Below are positions 30,911 to 40,381 of a stretch of DNA of 64,000 bases, piece by piece. The DNA is from Palsa-506 sp963707065 (GTDB lineage: Bacteria > Actinomycetota > Actinomycetes > Streptosporangiales > Streptosporangiaceae): NCBI GenBank assembly GCA_963707065.1, contig CAVPPJ010000003.1, forward strand, positions 1-64,000. Direction: 5' to 3'. Both the position numbers and the translations under genes were made by a program. The notes under the pieces were generated by a model that was not told where the DNA came from, ran no database searches, and saw nothing but the letters and a program-made list of their open reading frames with translations. Position 1 is the first letter of the stretch; each line of letters begins with the position of its first letter.

Positions 30911-32194
30911 ATGCCGGCCATTGTGATCGTGGGCGCCCAGTGGGGTGACGAGGGCAAGGGCAAGGTAACCGATCTGCTCGGCGACAGCGTGGATTACGTC
31001 GTCAGGTACCAGGGCGGCAACAACGCCGGGCACACGGTCGTCATCGGGGACGAAAGCTACGCCCTGCACCTGCTGCCCAGCGGAGTGCTGTCACCGGACG
31101 TGACGCCGGTGATCGGCAACGGCGTGGTGATCGACCCGGGCGTGCTGATCGAGGAGATCGAAGGGCTCGCGGGGCGCGGCATTTCCTGTGAGCGGCTGCT
31201 CATCTCCGCGAACGCGCACCTGATCATGCCGCACCACCGGGCGCTTGACCGGGTGACCGAGCGGTTTCTCGGCACGGCCAGGATCGGCACCACCGGCCGC
31301 GGCATCGGGCCCGCCTACGCCGATAAGGCCGCGCGGATGGGGATCCGGGCGCAGGATCTCTTCGACCCCAGCATCCTCGGCCAGAAGCTCGAGCTCGTGC
31401 TCCGGGAGAAGAACCAGGTGCTCAGCAAGGTCTACAACCGCCGCGGGATCGACGCCAGCGCGGTGGCCGCCGAGTACCTCGGCTACGGCGAGCGGATCCG
31501 GCCGTACGTGGCCGACACCGGCCTGATCCTGAACTCCGCGCTCGACAACGACGCGGTGGTACTGCTCGAGGGCGCCCAGGCCAACCTGCTCGATGTCGAT
31601 CACGGAACCTATCCGTTCGTCACCTCTTCGTCGCCCACCGCCGGCGGCGCGTGCGCCGGTTCCGGCATCGGCCCGACCAGGATCACCAGGGTGATCGGCA
31701 TCGTGAAGGCCTACACGACGCGGGTGGGCGCCGGCCCGTTCCCGACCGAGCTGCGCGACGCCCAGGGCGAGTGGCTGCGCGACACCGGCGGCGAGTACGG
31801 CGTCACGACCGGCCGCGCGCGCCGCACCGGCTGGTTCGACGCCGTCGTCGCCAGGTACGCCACCCGGGTTAACGGCATCACCGACTACTTCCTCACCAAG
31901 CTCGACGTGCTGTCCGGCCTGGAAAAGGTCCCGGTCTGCGTGGCCTACGAGGTGGCCGGCACGCGGCACGACGAGATCCCGATGACGCAGACCGAGTTCC
32001 ATCACGCCGTCCCCGTCTATGAGTACCTGGACGGCTGGCGGGAGGACATCTCCGCGGTGCGGGATCCGGGCCGCCTGCCGCGCAATGCCCGGGCCTACAT
32101 CGAGGCGCTGGAGGAGATGATCCGCGCTCCGGTCGCCGCGGTCGGCGTGGGACCGCGCCGCGATCAGACCCTGCAGCTGCGCCCGCTGCGGTGA
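30911..32194 (+). CDS. purA: Adenylosuccinate synthetase
   Basis: PurA joins IMP and aspartate with GTP to form adenylosuccinate, the first step to AMP. The 427-residue protein begins MPAIVIVGAQWGDEGKGKVTD, whose GDEGKGK is the GTP P-loop. It continues with NNAGHT, STTGRGIGPAY-like GTTGRGIGPAYADK, GAQANLLDVDHGTYPFVTSS, TTGRARRTGWFD and the NKxD-like KLDVL. ATG 30911 has GGAAGGGG nine bases upstream; GTG 30905 is an alternative. purB, which completes AMP synthesis, follows. Confidence 0.96.
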   Translation: MPAIVIVGAQWGDEGKGKVTDLLGDSVDYVVRYQGGNNAGHTVVIGDESYALHLLPSGVLSPDVTPVIGNGVVIDPGVLIEEIEGLAGRGISCERLLISANAHLIMPHHRALDRVTERFLGTARIGTTGRGIGPAYADKAARMGIRAQDLFDPSILGQKLELVLREKNQVLSKVYNRRGIDASAVAAEYLGYGERIRPYVADTGLILNSALDNDAVVLLEGAQANLLDVDHGTYPFVTSSSPTAGGACAGSGIGPTRITRVIGIVKAYTTRVGAGPFPTELRDAQGEWLRDTGGEYGVTTGRARRTGWFDAVVARYATRVNGITDYFLTKLDVLSGLEKVPVCVAYEVAGTRHDEIPMTQTEFHHAVPVYEYLDGWREDISAVRDPGRLPRNARAYIEALEEMIRAPVAAVGVGPRRDQTLQLRPLR

Positions 32195-32264
32195 GCCCCG
32201 CGGTGGTCACCGCAGCCGGGCCGGCGGCCCGCGCCGCGACGCCGCCGCGGCGAGTTACGGCAAG

Positions 32265-33581
32265 ATGGACCAGGTGATCGAGAGGTACACGCTGCCGGAG
32301 ATGGGCAGCATCTGGGCTGACGCGCACAAGTACGAGCTGTGGCGCCAGATCGAGATCCTCGTCCTGGCGGCGCACGCGGCGGCGGGCACAGTCCCGGCCA
32401 GCAGCGTCGGCCCGGTGCGGGCGGCGCCGGCGCCGGCGCCGGAGGCGGTGGCCGCGCTGGAAGCAGTCACCGGCCATGATGTGATCGCGTTCCTGTCCGC
32501 GTGGGCCGACAACACCGCGCCGCGCGAGGCCGCTGCCTACGTCCACTTCGGCATGACCTCGTCCGACTTGCTCGACACGGCTCTCGCGCTCCAGCTCACC
32601 GAGGCGACCGACCTGCTGATTGCCAAGTCAGCCGCCCTGGTCGGCGCGCTGCGCGAGCACGCCCTCGCGCACCGGGGCACGCTGCGGGCCGGGCGGACGC
32701 ACGGCATCCACGCCGAACCTGACGTCTGGGGTCACCGGGTGGCCGATTTCGCCTTCGCCATGGCGCGCTGCCGTGACCGGCTGCTCCGGGCCCGCGCGGC
32801 GATCGCCGTGGGCAAGCTGTCCGGGCCGGTCGGCACTTACTCCAACATCGACCCCGCGATCGAGACGCGGGTGATGGCCGAGCTCGGCCTCCGGCCGGCT
32901 GAGGTGGCGACCCAGGTGGTCTTCCGGGACGGGATTGCCGAGTGGGTCAGCGTCCTCGCGCTCACCGCGACGGCATGCGAGGCGATCGCGCTGGAGGTAC
33001 GGCATGGCCAGCGCACCGAGGTTGCCGAGCTTGCCGAGCCGTTCGGGAAAGGCCAGAAGGGCTCGTCCGCGATGCCGCACAAGAGGAACCCGGTCATCGC
33101 GGAGCGGATCTGCGGCCTGGCCCGGATAGTGCGCGCGCAGGTCACGCCGGTGCTGGAGGGGATGCCGCTCTGGCATGAGCGGGATATCTCGCACTCCTCC
33201 ACCGAGCGGGTGGCACTCCCTGATGCCGCCATCGCGACGGATTACCTGCTGGCCCAGACCACTGCGCTGGTGGCCGGGCTGGTGGTCGATACGGCGCGGA
33301 TGCGGGCCAACCTCGAGCTGACCCGCGGCCTGATCTACACCTCGGCCGTGCTGCTCGAACTCGTCGCCGACGGCATGTCCCGCGAGGATGCCTACGCGCT
33401 GGTCCAGGCGGCCGCGATGGACTGCTGGCAGCACGGGACCCAGTTCCGGGACGTCCTGCGCGAGCATGCCGCCCGGCGCAGCCAGCCGCTGGACGAGGCC
33501 AGGCTGGACGAGGCCTGCCGCCCGGAGCGGTACGTCGCCCGGCTCGGGCCGGTGTTCGAGCGGCTGGCGCAGCTGACGTGA
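32265..33581 (+). CDS. purB: Adenylosuccinate lyase
   Basis: PurB cleaves both SAICAR and adenylosuccinate. The 438-residue fumarase-superfamily protein shows HFGMTSSDLLDTA, GRTHGIHAEPDVWG (catalytic His), KLSGPVGTYSNIDP and the signature KGSSAMPHKRNPV. It overlaps purC by four bases (GTGA), so the two are co-translated; PurB acts on the PurC product. The start is ATG 32265, with GTG 32274 possible. Confidence 0.95.
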   Translation: MDQVIERYTLPEMGSIWADAHKYELWRQIEILVLAAHAAAGTVPASSVGPVRAAPAPAPEAVAALEAVTGHDVIAFLSAWADNTAPREAAAYVHFGMTSSDLLDTALALQLTEATDLLIAKSAALVGALREHALAHRGTLRAGRTHGIHAEPDVWGHRVADFAFAMARCRDRLLRARAAIAVGKLSGPVGTYSNIDPAIETRVMAELGLRPAEVATQVVFRDGIAEWVSVLALTATACEAIALEVRHGQRTEVAELAEPFGKGQKGSSAMPHKRNPVIAERICGLARIVRAQVTPVLEGMPLWHERDISHSSTERVALPDAAIATDYLLAQTTALVAGLVVDTARMRANLELTRGLIYTSAVLLELVADGMSREDAYALVQAAAMDCWQHGTQFRDVLREHAARRSQPLDEARLDEACRPERYVARLGPVFERLAQLT

Positions 33582-34423
33582 GGCATCTTTACTCCGGGAA
33601 GGTCAGGGAGCTGTACGAAACCGGCGACGGAGTGCTGCTGATCGTCGCCACTGACCGCATCTCCGCCTTCGATTACGTGCTGGAGACGCCGATCCCGGAC
33701 AAGGGCAAGATCTTGACCCAGCTGTCCCTGTGGTGGTTCGAGCAGCTTGCCGATGTGGTGCCGAACCACCTGGTGCAGGCGCCGATCCCGGCGGAGTTCG
33801 CCGGCCGCGCGATGGCGTGCCAGCGGCTGTCCATGGTGCCGGTGGAGTGCGTCGCCCGGGGCTACCTGACCGGCTCGGCGCTCGCTGACTACCAGCGGAG
33901 CGGTGAAGTGTGCGGAATATCACTCCCGGCCGGGCTCAGTGACGGCTCCCGGCTGCCTGAGCCGGTCTTCACCCCGGCCACGAAGGCGCCACTCGGGCAG
34001 CACGACATGAACATCCCGGCCGCCGTTGTCGCGCAGCAGGCAGGCCACGGCGTCGCGGCCGAGCTCGCGCGGATCACCCTGGATGTCTACCGCCGGGGCG
34101 CCGAGCTCGCCGCCAGCCGGGGCATCATCGTCGCCGACACGAAGCTCGAGCTGGGCTTCGATTCGGGCGGTGACCTGCGGCTGGCCGATGAGGTGCTGAC
34201 CCCGGACTCGTCCCGGTTCTGGCCAGCGGACGGGTGGGCGCCGGGCCGGAGCCAGCCGTCCTTCGACAAGCAGTACGTCCGGGACTGGCTCACCTCACCC
34301 GCGTCGGGCTGGGACCGCCGGGGACCGGAACCGCCGCCGCCGCTGCCCGGCGAGATCATCGAGCGGACCCGCCGGACTTACATCGAGGCATACGAGCGGC
34401 TGACCGGCCGGCCATGGGCCTGA
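33578..34423 (+). CDS. purC: SAICAR synthetase (phosphoribosylaminoimidazole-succinocarboxamide synthase)
   Basis: PurC condenses CAIR and aspartate using ATP. The 281-residue protein has YSGKVRELYE, VATDRISAFDYVL, the signature VPVECVARGYLTGSA, KAPLGQHDMNIP, IIVADTKLELGF and SRFWPADGW followed by SFDKQYVRDWL. The GTG start overlaps the purB stop. It is the long, eukaryote/actinobacterial-type form. Confidence 0.95.
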   Translation: MRHLYSGKVRELYETGDGVLLIVATDRISAFDYVLETPIPDKGKILTQLSLWWFEQLADVVPNHLVQAPIPAEFAGRAMACQRLSMVPVECVARGYLTGSALADYQRSGEVCGISLPAGLSDGSRLPEPVFTPATKAPLGQHDMNIPAAVVAQQAGHGVAAELARITLDVYRRGAELAASRGIIVADTKLELGFDSGGDLRLADEVLTPDSSRFWPADGWAPGRSQPSFDKQYVRDWLTSPASGWDRRGPEPPPPLPGEIIERTRRTYIEAYERLTGRPWA

Positions 34424-34645
34424 GCAGGCGCCGGGCCAGCATACGTGACGTCATGAGCTTGGACCGATACGGTACGTAACAATGCGGGGATGGTCCGGGA
34501 ACCGGGGGGCGGTGGAATACTGGACCGCACACGCACCCGGCTGTCCGCCCCCACCGGACAGCAGCCGTCTGGATGGCCGCAGGCCAGGCGTCCGCGTCTG
34601 GGCAGGCCGGACGCCCGCACCCCGACCTACAGGAGCTCTAGCCCT

Positions 34646-35926
34646 ATGACCACCGGTCCTGAGACCAGCTACCGAGTGCGAGGAGGCAACCAGCTGCATG
34701 GCACGGTCTTCGTGCAGGGCGCTAAGAATGCCGCCCTGAAGATGATCGCCGCCTCGCTGCTTGCCGCCAAGGGCCGCACGGTGCTGCGGAATGTCCCGGC
34801 GATCGAAGATGTCCGCCGGGCCGTCGAACTCGCGCAGGCCGTCGGCGCGGTGGTCAAGTTCCACGAAGCAGAGCGGACGCTCGTGGTGGACGCTTCCGAG
34901 CTGACCAGCTCGGTGCTGCCGGCCGAGATCACCCGCAGTTTCGCCGGATCGGTGCTGTTCGTGCCCGCGCTGCTGCACCGGCTGGGTGAGGCGACCATTG
35001 AGGGCATCGGCGGGTGCAATCTCGGCAACCGCCAGCTCGATTTCCATTACCGGGGCTTCGCCCGGCTAGGCGCCACGGTCGACGAGGGCGAGAGCCAGAT
35101 CCGGATCAAGGCGAACCGGCTCCGCGGCGCCCATCTCTACCTGGACACGCCGTCCCACATGGGCACCGAGAACCTGATCCTGGCGGCGTCGCTGGCGCCC
35201 GGGACCACCGTGATCGACAACACCGCGCTCGAGCCCGAGGTACTCGACGTGATCGCGTTCCTCACCAAGATGGGCGCCCACATCAGCGGCGGCGGCACCG
35301 GGTTCGTCACCGTGCGCGGGGTCAGCGAGCTGACCGCGGTGGAGCACACCGTGATGCCGGACCGGCTGGACGCCTGCGTCTTCGCCATGGCCGCGGCGAT
35401 CACCGGCGGTGAGCTGAGCCTGGTCGGGGCGTCCCTCGAGCACTTCGGCGTGGTCCGCTGGAAGCTGGAGCAGATGGGCGTGGAGTTCGCCACCCAGGGC
35501 GCCATCCTGCAGGTCCGCCGGGACCGGGAACTGCGCCCGATCAACGTGATCACCTGCCCGTACCCGGGGTTCGCGACCGACCTGCAGTCCCCCATCATGG
35601 CGCTGAGCTGCCTGGCCGACGGCACGAGTTACATCAGGGAAACCATCTTCGACGGGCGCTACGCGCTCGTCGGCGAGCTGAACAAGATGGGCGCGAAGGT
35701 CGAGGTGGATGGCAGTGTGGTGCTCGTACACGGCCCGTCCGCGCTCAAGGGCACCGACGTTGTCGCGCATGACCTGCGCACCGGGATCGCGCTGGTGCTG
35801 GCCGGGCTGGCGGCCGAGGGCGAGACCGTCGTCTCGCCCGGCTACCCGATCAACCGCGGTCACTCGTCTGTCGCGGCCCGGCTGACGACGCTCGGCGCGG
35901 ACATTACCGCGGAGACCGCCAGCTAG
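34646..35926 (+). CDS. murA: UDP-N-acetylglucosamine 1-carboxyvinyltransferase MurA
   Basis: MurA transfers enolpyruvate from PEP to UDP-GlcNAc, the first step of peptidoglycan synthesis. The 426-residue protein has GAKNAALKMIAASLL (catalytic Lys region), the active loop GGCNLGNRQLDFH with cysteine at 124, TASHMGTENLIL-like PSHMGTENLILAA, PDRLDACVFAMAA and the C-terminal GINRGHSS-like PINRGHSSVAARL. The presence of the active Cys predicts fosfomycin sensitivity, unlike mycobacterial MurA, which has Asp. ATG 34646 follows AGGAGCT; upstream in-frame codons lack support. The NLGNRQLDF loop differs from the usual ALGDRPVDL, so a MurA-like paralogue is possible. Confidence 0.88.
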   Translation: MTTGPETSYRVRGGNQLHGTVFVQGAKNAALKMIAASLLAAKGRTVLRNVPAIEDVRRAVELAQAVGAVVKFHEAERTLVVDASELTSSVLPAEITRSFAGSVLFVPALLHRLGEATIEGIGGCNLGNRQLDFHYRGFARLGATVDEGESQIRIKANRLRGAHLYLDTPSHMGTENLILAASLAPGTTVIDNTALEPEVLDVIAFLTKMGAHISGGGTGFVTVRGVSELTAVEHTVMPDRLDACVFAMAAAITGGELSLVGASLEHFGVVRWKLEQMGVEFATQGAILQVRRDRELRPINVITCPYPGFATDLQSPIMALSCLADGTSYIRETIFDGRYALVGELNKMGAKVEVDGSVVLVHGPSALKGTDVVAHDLRTGIALVLAGLAAEGETVVSPGYPINRGHSSVAARLTTLGADITAETAS

Positions 35927-35956
35927 CCGTCCGGGCGGCGGTAAGTGGGACCGGAT

Positions 35957-36928
35957 ATGCGAGTCGTCATCCTGGGCGGTACCCAGTTCATCGGGCGGCG
36001 CATCACCGAGGACCTGGTTGCCCGCGGCGACGATGTGACGGTTGTGCACCGGGGCGCGAGCGAGCCGCCGGACTGGGTGGGCTGCCGTCATCTGCACGCC
36101 GACCGCAAGGACTTCGCGGGCCTGTCCGGGCAGGTGCGGGCGCTGCGTCCGGACGCGGTCATCGACACCTGCGCCGGGACGGCCGCCGATGCCGCGGCGG
36201 TGCTGCCGTACCTGCCGGATGCCCGGCTGGTGGTGCTGTCCAGCATGGACGTCTACCGCGCCTTCGCCTTGCTGAACGCCGGCCAGGAGGGCGAGCCGCT
36301 GCCGATCACCGAGGAATCCGCCGTGCGGCCGGAGAAGTACCCGTACCGGGGCAAGCTGCCCGGCCAGGATGACTACGAGAAGCTGGACGTGGAGCCGGAA
36401 TACCTGGCCCGGGGCGGCGCGGTGCTGCGGCTCGCGATGATCTACGGCGAGCACGACGGGCAGCGCCGCGAGGAGTTCATCCTGCGCCGGGTGCGGGCGG
36501 GCCGGCCGAGGATCCCGGTCGGGCCGGGTAGCTGGCTGTGGACGCGCTGTTACGTCGGCGACGTGGCCGGTGCCGTGCTCGCCGCCATCGGCAGCGCGGC
36601 CGCGGCCGGCCAGGTGTTCAACATCGGCGAGCCCGGGTCCCGCGGCATGCTCGGCTGGGCCCGGCAGATCCTGGCGGCCGCCGGTCATGACGCCGAGCTG
36701 GTCGCCGTTCCCGGCGACGTGCTTCCCGCGGACATGTGGCCGACCGCCGGTCACCTGCAGCACCTGCTGGTCGACAGCGGCAAGGCCAGGCGGCTGCTGG
36801 ACTGGCAGCCGGCGCCGGCGCAGCACGGCCTGGCCGCGTCGGTCCGCTGGCACCTGGCCAACCCGCCGGACGACGCCAGCGCCGACTTCGCCGACGACGA
36901 CAAGGCCCTCGCCGCCGCGCCGGCCTAG
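35957..36928 (+). CDS. NAD-dependent epimerase/dehydratase (extended SDR)
   Basis: The 323-residue Rossmann protein begins MRVVILGGTQFIGRRITEDL (GGxxFIG nucleotide-binding loop), then VIDTCAGTAADAAAVL, VVLSSMDVYRAFAL (the catalytic Ser region) and YRGKLPGQDDYEKLDVE (Tyr/Lys). The C-terminus has GQVFNIGEPG and DWQPAPAQHGLAASVRW. It acts on a nucleotide-linked or free sugar or a related compound; substrate unknown. It stands alone downstream of murA with no sugar gene next to it, and converges on the monooxygenase gene. Confidence 0.85.
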   Translation: MRVVILGGTQFIGRRITEDLVARGDDVTVVHRGASEPPDWVGCRHLHADRKDFAGLSGQVRALRPDAVIDTCAGTAADAAAVLPYLPDARLVVLSSMDVYRAFALLNAGQEGEPLPITEESAVRPEKYPYRGKLPGQDDYEKLDVEPEYLARGGAVLRLAMIYGEHDGQRREEFILRRVRAGRPRIPVGPGSWLWTRCYVGDVAGAVLAAIGSAAAAGQVFNIGEPGSRGMLGWARQILAAAGHDAELVAVPGDVLPADMWPTAGHLQHLLVDSGKARRLLDWQPAPAQHGLAASVRWHLANPPDDASADFADDDKALAAAPA

Positions 36929-36946
36929 CAGCTCCGCCCGCCGGGG

Positions 36947-37969
36947 CTAGCCGGGGTAGCGGCTGATTACTGACTTGCCGAACCTGGCCATCTCCTCGCG
37001 CTGCGGCGAGAACTGCAGCAGCATCAGGCCCACCCCGGCCTCCTCGTAGGCCCGGAGCCGCGCGATGATCTGATCCGGCGTGCCGACCAGCCCGCTGCGC
37101 AGCCCGCGGTTGGAGACGCTGTACTCCTCCACCGAGACCCGCGACTCCAGCTGCGAGCCCTCGACGAAGTCCTGGTAGGACGCGTACGCCGCCGGGGACG
37201 ACCGGACATCGAGGATGCGGTCAAGCTCGGCGCGTGCTGCCGCCTCGGTGTCGCGGCAGATGACGTACCCGGAGACGCCGAACATCATCGGCGGCCGGCC
37301 CGCGGCCTCCCGGCGGGAGTTCAGGTCAGCGACCTTGGCCGCGATGACCTCGGGGGCGTCACCGTGCATCACGTAGGCGTCCGCCTGGCTGACGATGACC
37401 TCCTTGGCCTTCGGCGACTCGCCGCCCATGTAGACGTGCGGCGGGCGGGCCGGCTTGGGCTCCAGGATCGCGCCATCGAGCTGGTACAGCGGCCCCTGGT
37501 GGGTGACGGTGTCCTCGCGCAGCAGCCGGCCGACGACATCCAGCCATTCCTGCGTCCGCGTGTAGCGCGCGTCGTGCACGTCGAACGGGGCACCGTACTG
37601 GGCGGCCTCGTCCTTCCACCAGGACGAGACCACGTTGAGCGATACCCGGCCGGGCGCGATCGTGTCCAGGGTGGACAGCGACTTGGCGGTCAGCGACGGC
37701 GAATGGTAGTTGGGCCGGACGGCGAGCATCAGCTCGAGCCGCCGGGTCACGGCGGCGATCGCGGGCGCGAGAGTCCAGCAGTCCAGCGACGGCGCGCGGT
37801 GGCCCTTGATGTCATTCAGGTTCAGCTCGGCGATCAGGCTCAGCTCGAAGCCGTGCTGCTCGCTCTCGACGGCCAGGTCCCTGATGTACGGCCAGGCGAC
37901 CGGCATGCCCTCGTCCGGGACATTCCGCAGCCAGCCGCCGAAAATCGGCATCCAGTATCCGAACCGCAT
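36947..37969 (-). CDS. LLM-class flavin-dependent monooxygenase (SsuD/SfnG-like)
   Basis: The 340-residue TIM-barrel luciferase-like enzyme begins MRFGYWMPIFGGWLRNVPDE and contains LMLAVRPNYHSPSLTAKSLSTLD, SLNVVSSWWKDEAAQYG and PPHVYMGGESPKAKEV, typical of FMNH2-dependent alkanesulfonate or dimethylsulfone monooxygenases. It needs a separate flavin reductase, which is not in the window. It is the last of three minus-strand genes with an ATP-grasp ligase and an aminotransferase. The strong ribosome site GGAGAGGAG precedes ATG 37969. Confidence 0.9.
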   Translation of the reverse strand: MRFGYWMPIFGGWLRNVPDEGMPVAWPYIRDLAVESEQHGFELSLIAELNLNDIKGHRAPSLDCWTLAPAIAAVTRRLELMLAVRPNYHSPSLTAKSLSTLDTIAPGRVSLNVVSSWWKDEAAQYGAPFDVHDARYTRTQEWLDVVGRLLREDTVTHQGPLYQLDGAILEPKPARPPHVYMGGESPKAKEVIVSQADAYVMHGDAPEVIAAKVADLNSRREAAGRPPMMFGVSGYVICRDTEAAARAELDRILDVRSSPAAYASYQDFVEGSQLESRVSVEEYSVSNRGLRSGLVGTPDQIIARLRAYEEAGVGLMLLQFSPQREEMARFGKSVISRYPG

Positions 37970-38036
37970 CAGCCGGCTCCTCTCCCGGGATCTCGCGACC
38001 CAGGCTCGTTCGTTCCCTGACTGGCTGCCAGCAGCC

Positions 38037-38062
38037 CTGACTACCAGCCCTGACTACCAGCC
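38037..38062. repeat. 13-bp duplication spanning the ATP-grasp gene stop codon
   Basis: On the minus strand GGCTGGTAGTCAG occurs twice in direct succession. The first copy carries the TAG stop of the ATP-grasp gene, the second a further TAG in another frame (shift of 13). Confidence 0.85.
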
Positions 38063-39010
38063 AGCGAGCGCTGACCTGCGGCCAGCGGGCACCGCACTCC
38101 CAGGCTGGGCGGCCAGCAGGCCGCCGAGGAACCCGGCGACCGCCGGCAGGGCCGGCCGGGGCGCAGCGGCCTCGATGCCGGCGTTGTAGTTGGTAGTGGT
38201 GTTCACGTCGTAGGTGACCATACGACCGTCTTCGGTCTCGATGAACTCGAACCCGGCAATCTCGATTCCGTGGCCGCGGGCGAAATCGAGGTAGCGGCCA
38301 GTGATCGGGTGATCGAAGCCCGGCCGGAGCGCGAACAGGTCAGGGCCGGGCGGCTGGCCGACGGCGCAGGCGTCGGCCGGGCACAGCTCGAACCCGCCGC
38401 GCGCGGTATCAGCCGTGATCGCGTAGATGAACTCGCCGCCCACCACCTCCACCCGGGTGATGAACGGCCCGGCCGCGCGCAGGTACTCCTGGAGCAGGGT
38501 GATCCCGTCGGCCGGCGCCAGGTAGCCGGGCGAGGCCAGGTACTCGTCGAACTCGTCGTGGCTCGCGAACAGCCGGACGCCCAGGCCCTTCCCGCCCTGG
38601 TTGTGCTTGCTGATGAACGGGACGGGCAGCTTCCTGGCCGCCGCGGAAAGCCCGCCGTGGCCGGCCACGGCGACCGTGCGCGGCACGTCGAAGCCGGCCG
38701 CGCGCAGCGCGGTCAGCTGGTCCATCTTGCTCATCTCCAGCTCGAGTACCCGCCGGCCGTTGACCACCCGCCGGCCACGGGACTCCAGCCAGCAGAGCAT
38801 GCCGCGGGTGAAATCCTTCGCGTGCGGGTGACCCCTGGTGTGCGCGGATGCGCTCATCCGGGACCAGAACACCCCGTCCGGCGGCACCGAGCCGAGATCG
38901 AGCGCGCCGTCGCCGGCCAGCCACTGCTCGTGCGGCACGTCAGCGGCGTCGAACGCCGCGCCGAGCGGCGCATACCAGTCAGGGTTCTCGTGGATCACGT
39001 AGACCTTCAT
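38054..39010 (-). CDS. ATP-grasp ligase (RimK-like)
   Basis: The 318-residue protein begins MKVYVIHENPDWYAPLG and has ATP-grasp features: VPFISKHNQGGKGLGVRLF (phosphate-binding lysine and glycine loop), ITLLQEYLRAAGPFITRVEVVGGEFIYAI, and the metal site EFIETEDGRMVTYDVNTTTNYN. RimK-type enzymes form amide bonds between a carboxylate and an amine. ATG 39010 has GGAGG nine bases upstream. It is flanked on the same strand by a PLP aminotransferase and an FMN monooxygenase, which may define a small pathway; substrate unknown. Confidence 0.82.
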   Translation of the reverse strand: MKVYVIHENPDWYAPLGAAFDAADVPHEQWLAGDGALDLGSVPPDGVFWSRMSASAHTRGHPHAKDFTRGMLCWLESRGRRVVNGRRVLELEMSKMDQLTALRAAGFDVPRTVAVAGHGGLSAAARKLPVPFISKHNQGGKGLGVRLFASHDEFDEYLASPGYLAPADGITLLQEYLRAAGPFITRVEVVGGEFIYAITADTARGGFELCPADACAVGQPPGPDLFALRPGFDHPITGRYLDFARGHGIEIAGFEFIETEDGRMVTYDVNTTTNYNAGIEAAAPRPALPAVAGFLGGLLAAQPGSAVPAGRRSALAGW

Positions 39011-39159
39011 CGAGCATGACCTCCGCCGCGCCGCCAGCACCAGCCTAAGCGAGATCCCGCGCTCCGATCAGCCGCCGGGACGGTGAGAATGATCACGCCG
39101 GGCGGGCCGCCGGGGAGCCCGGCGGCCGGCCGCGCGGGAGTTTCAAAATCTGTCGGTTG

Positions 39160-40236
39160 TCAGTGCCGCCGCGGGTACGCGGCTGCCACCGCGAGCAGCT
39201 CGTCATTCGCATCCTGATCCCCGATGGAGATCCGCGCTCCCTCCGCGCCGAACGGCCGGACGCTGATCCCGTGCCGCTCGCACGCCGCGGCGAAATCGGC
39301 GGTGTCATCGCCGAGCTGCAGCCACACGAAGTTGGCCTCGGTGGGCGGCACCGTCCAGCCCTGGCCGAGCAGCTCGTCGCGGACCCGGCCGCGTTCCTTG
39401 ACGACCGCGTCGACCCGCTCGAGCAGCTCGGCCTCGGCGGCCAGCGAGGCGATCGCCGCGGCCTGCGCGATGGCGTTCACGGTGAACGCCAGCATCGTCT
39501 TGCGGGCCGCCGCGGCGACCTGCTCGTGCGCCACCAGGAAGCCGACCCGCAGGCCGGCCAGCCCGTATGCCTTGGAGAACGTGCGCAGCACGGCCACGTT
39601 GGGCCGGTCGCGGTAGAGGCTGATCCCGTCCGGCACGTCGTTGTCCCGCACGTACTCGCGGTAGGCCTCGTCGAGTATCACCAGGCAGTGCCCGGGCACC
39701 CGGTCGATGAACCGGGCCAGCTCGGCGCCGTGCACTACGGTGCCGGTCGGGTTGTTCGGGTTGCAGACGAAGATCATCCTCGTGCGCTCGGTGATCGCGT
39801 CGGCCATCGCGGCCAGGTCATGGGTCTGGTCCCGCAGCGGCACCCGCACCGAGGCCGCACCGGAAAGATCGACGAGCAGCGGGTAGGCCTCGAACGAGCG
39901 CCAGGCGTAGATGATCTCGGTGCCCGGCTCGGCGGCCGCCGTCAGCAGCTGCTGGGTCACCCCGACCGAGCCGCAGCCGACCGCGATGTGCTCAGCGGGC
40001 ACCGCGAAACGGTCCGCGATCGCCTCGGTCAGCGCTACCGCACCGTTGTCCGGGTACCGGTTGACCTGCCCGGCCGCCGCGGCGATGACCTTGACGACCG
40101 AGGGCAGCGGCCCGAACGGGGACTCATTGGATGAGAGCTTGAACGACTTTCCGTCTGCCCGTGCCGGGGTGCGCCCTGGCCGGTAGGGCGCGAAATCGTC
40201 AAGGATCGAGCGGAAACGCGGGGAGCTTCCGGACAC
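39160..40236 (-). CDS. PLP aminotransferase, HisC/Pat-like
   Basis: The 358-residue fold-type I aminotransferase has KLSSNESPFGPLPSVV, CNPNNPTG, DEAYREYV and the PLP lysine in RTFSKAYGLAGLRVG. Sequence places it in the histidinol-phosphate/aromatic aminotransferase group (HisC2 or Pat of actinobacteria). There are no other his genes nearby, so an aromatic or pathway-specific role is as likely as histidine synthesis. GTG 40236 follows AGGAGG. Confidence 0.87.
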   Translation of the reverse strand: MSGSSPRFRSILDDFAPYRPGRTPARADGKSFKLSSNESPFGPLPSVVKVIAAAAGQVNRYPDNGAVALTEAIADRFAVPAEHIAVGCGSVGVTQQLLTAAAEPGTEIIYAWRSFEAYPLLVDLSGAASVRVPLRDQTHDLAAMADAITERTRMIFVCNPNNPTGTVVHGAELARFIDRVPGHCLVILDEAYREYVRDNDVPDGISLYRDRPNVAVLRTFSKAYGLAGLRVGFLVAHEQVAAAARKTMLAFTVNAIAQAAAIASLAAEAELLERVDAVVKERGRVRDELLGQGWTVPPTEANFVWLQLGDDTADFAAACERHGISVRPFGAEGARISIGDQDANDELLAVAAAYPRRH

Positions 40237-40381
40237 CGTTGTCCTCCTGGGGCTGTCCTGCCTGCTGGTCCAGGCCGCGGTTACCTACCTGCCCAGTGTC
40301 GCATCTGGCGGGCCGCGCGCCGGTCGGTGGCTGCGGCAGGCGGCCCTACTCGCGGCGGTGACGCGCGGGTAAGGTGGCGTC

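Noticed and set aside
35066..36853. A 595-codon minus-strand frame across murA and the epimerase
   Set aside because: It spans two well-recognised genes antisense and has no recognisable domain.
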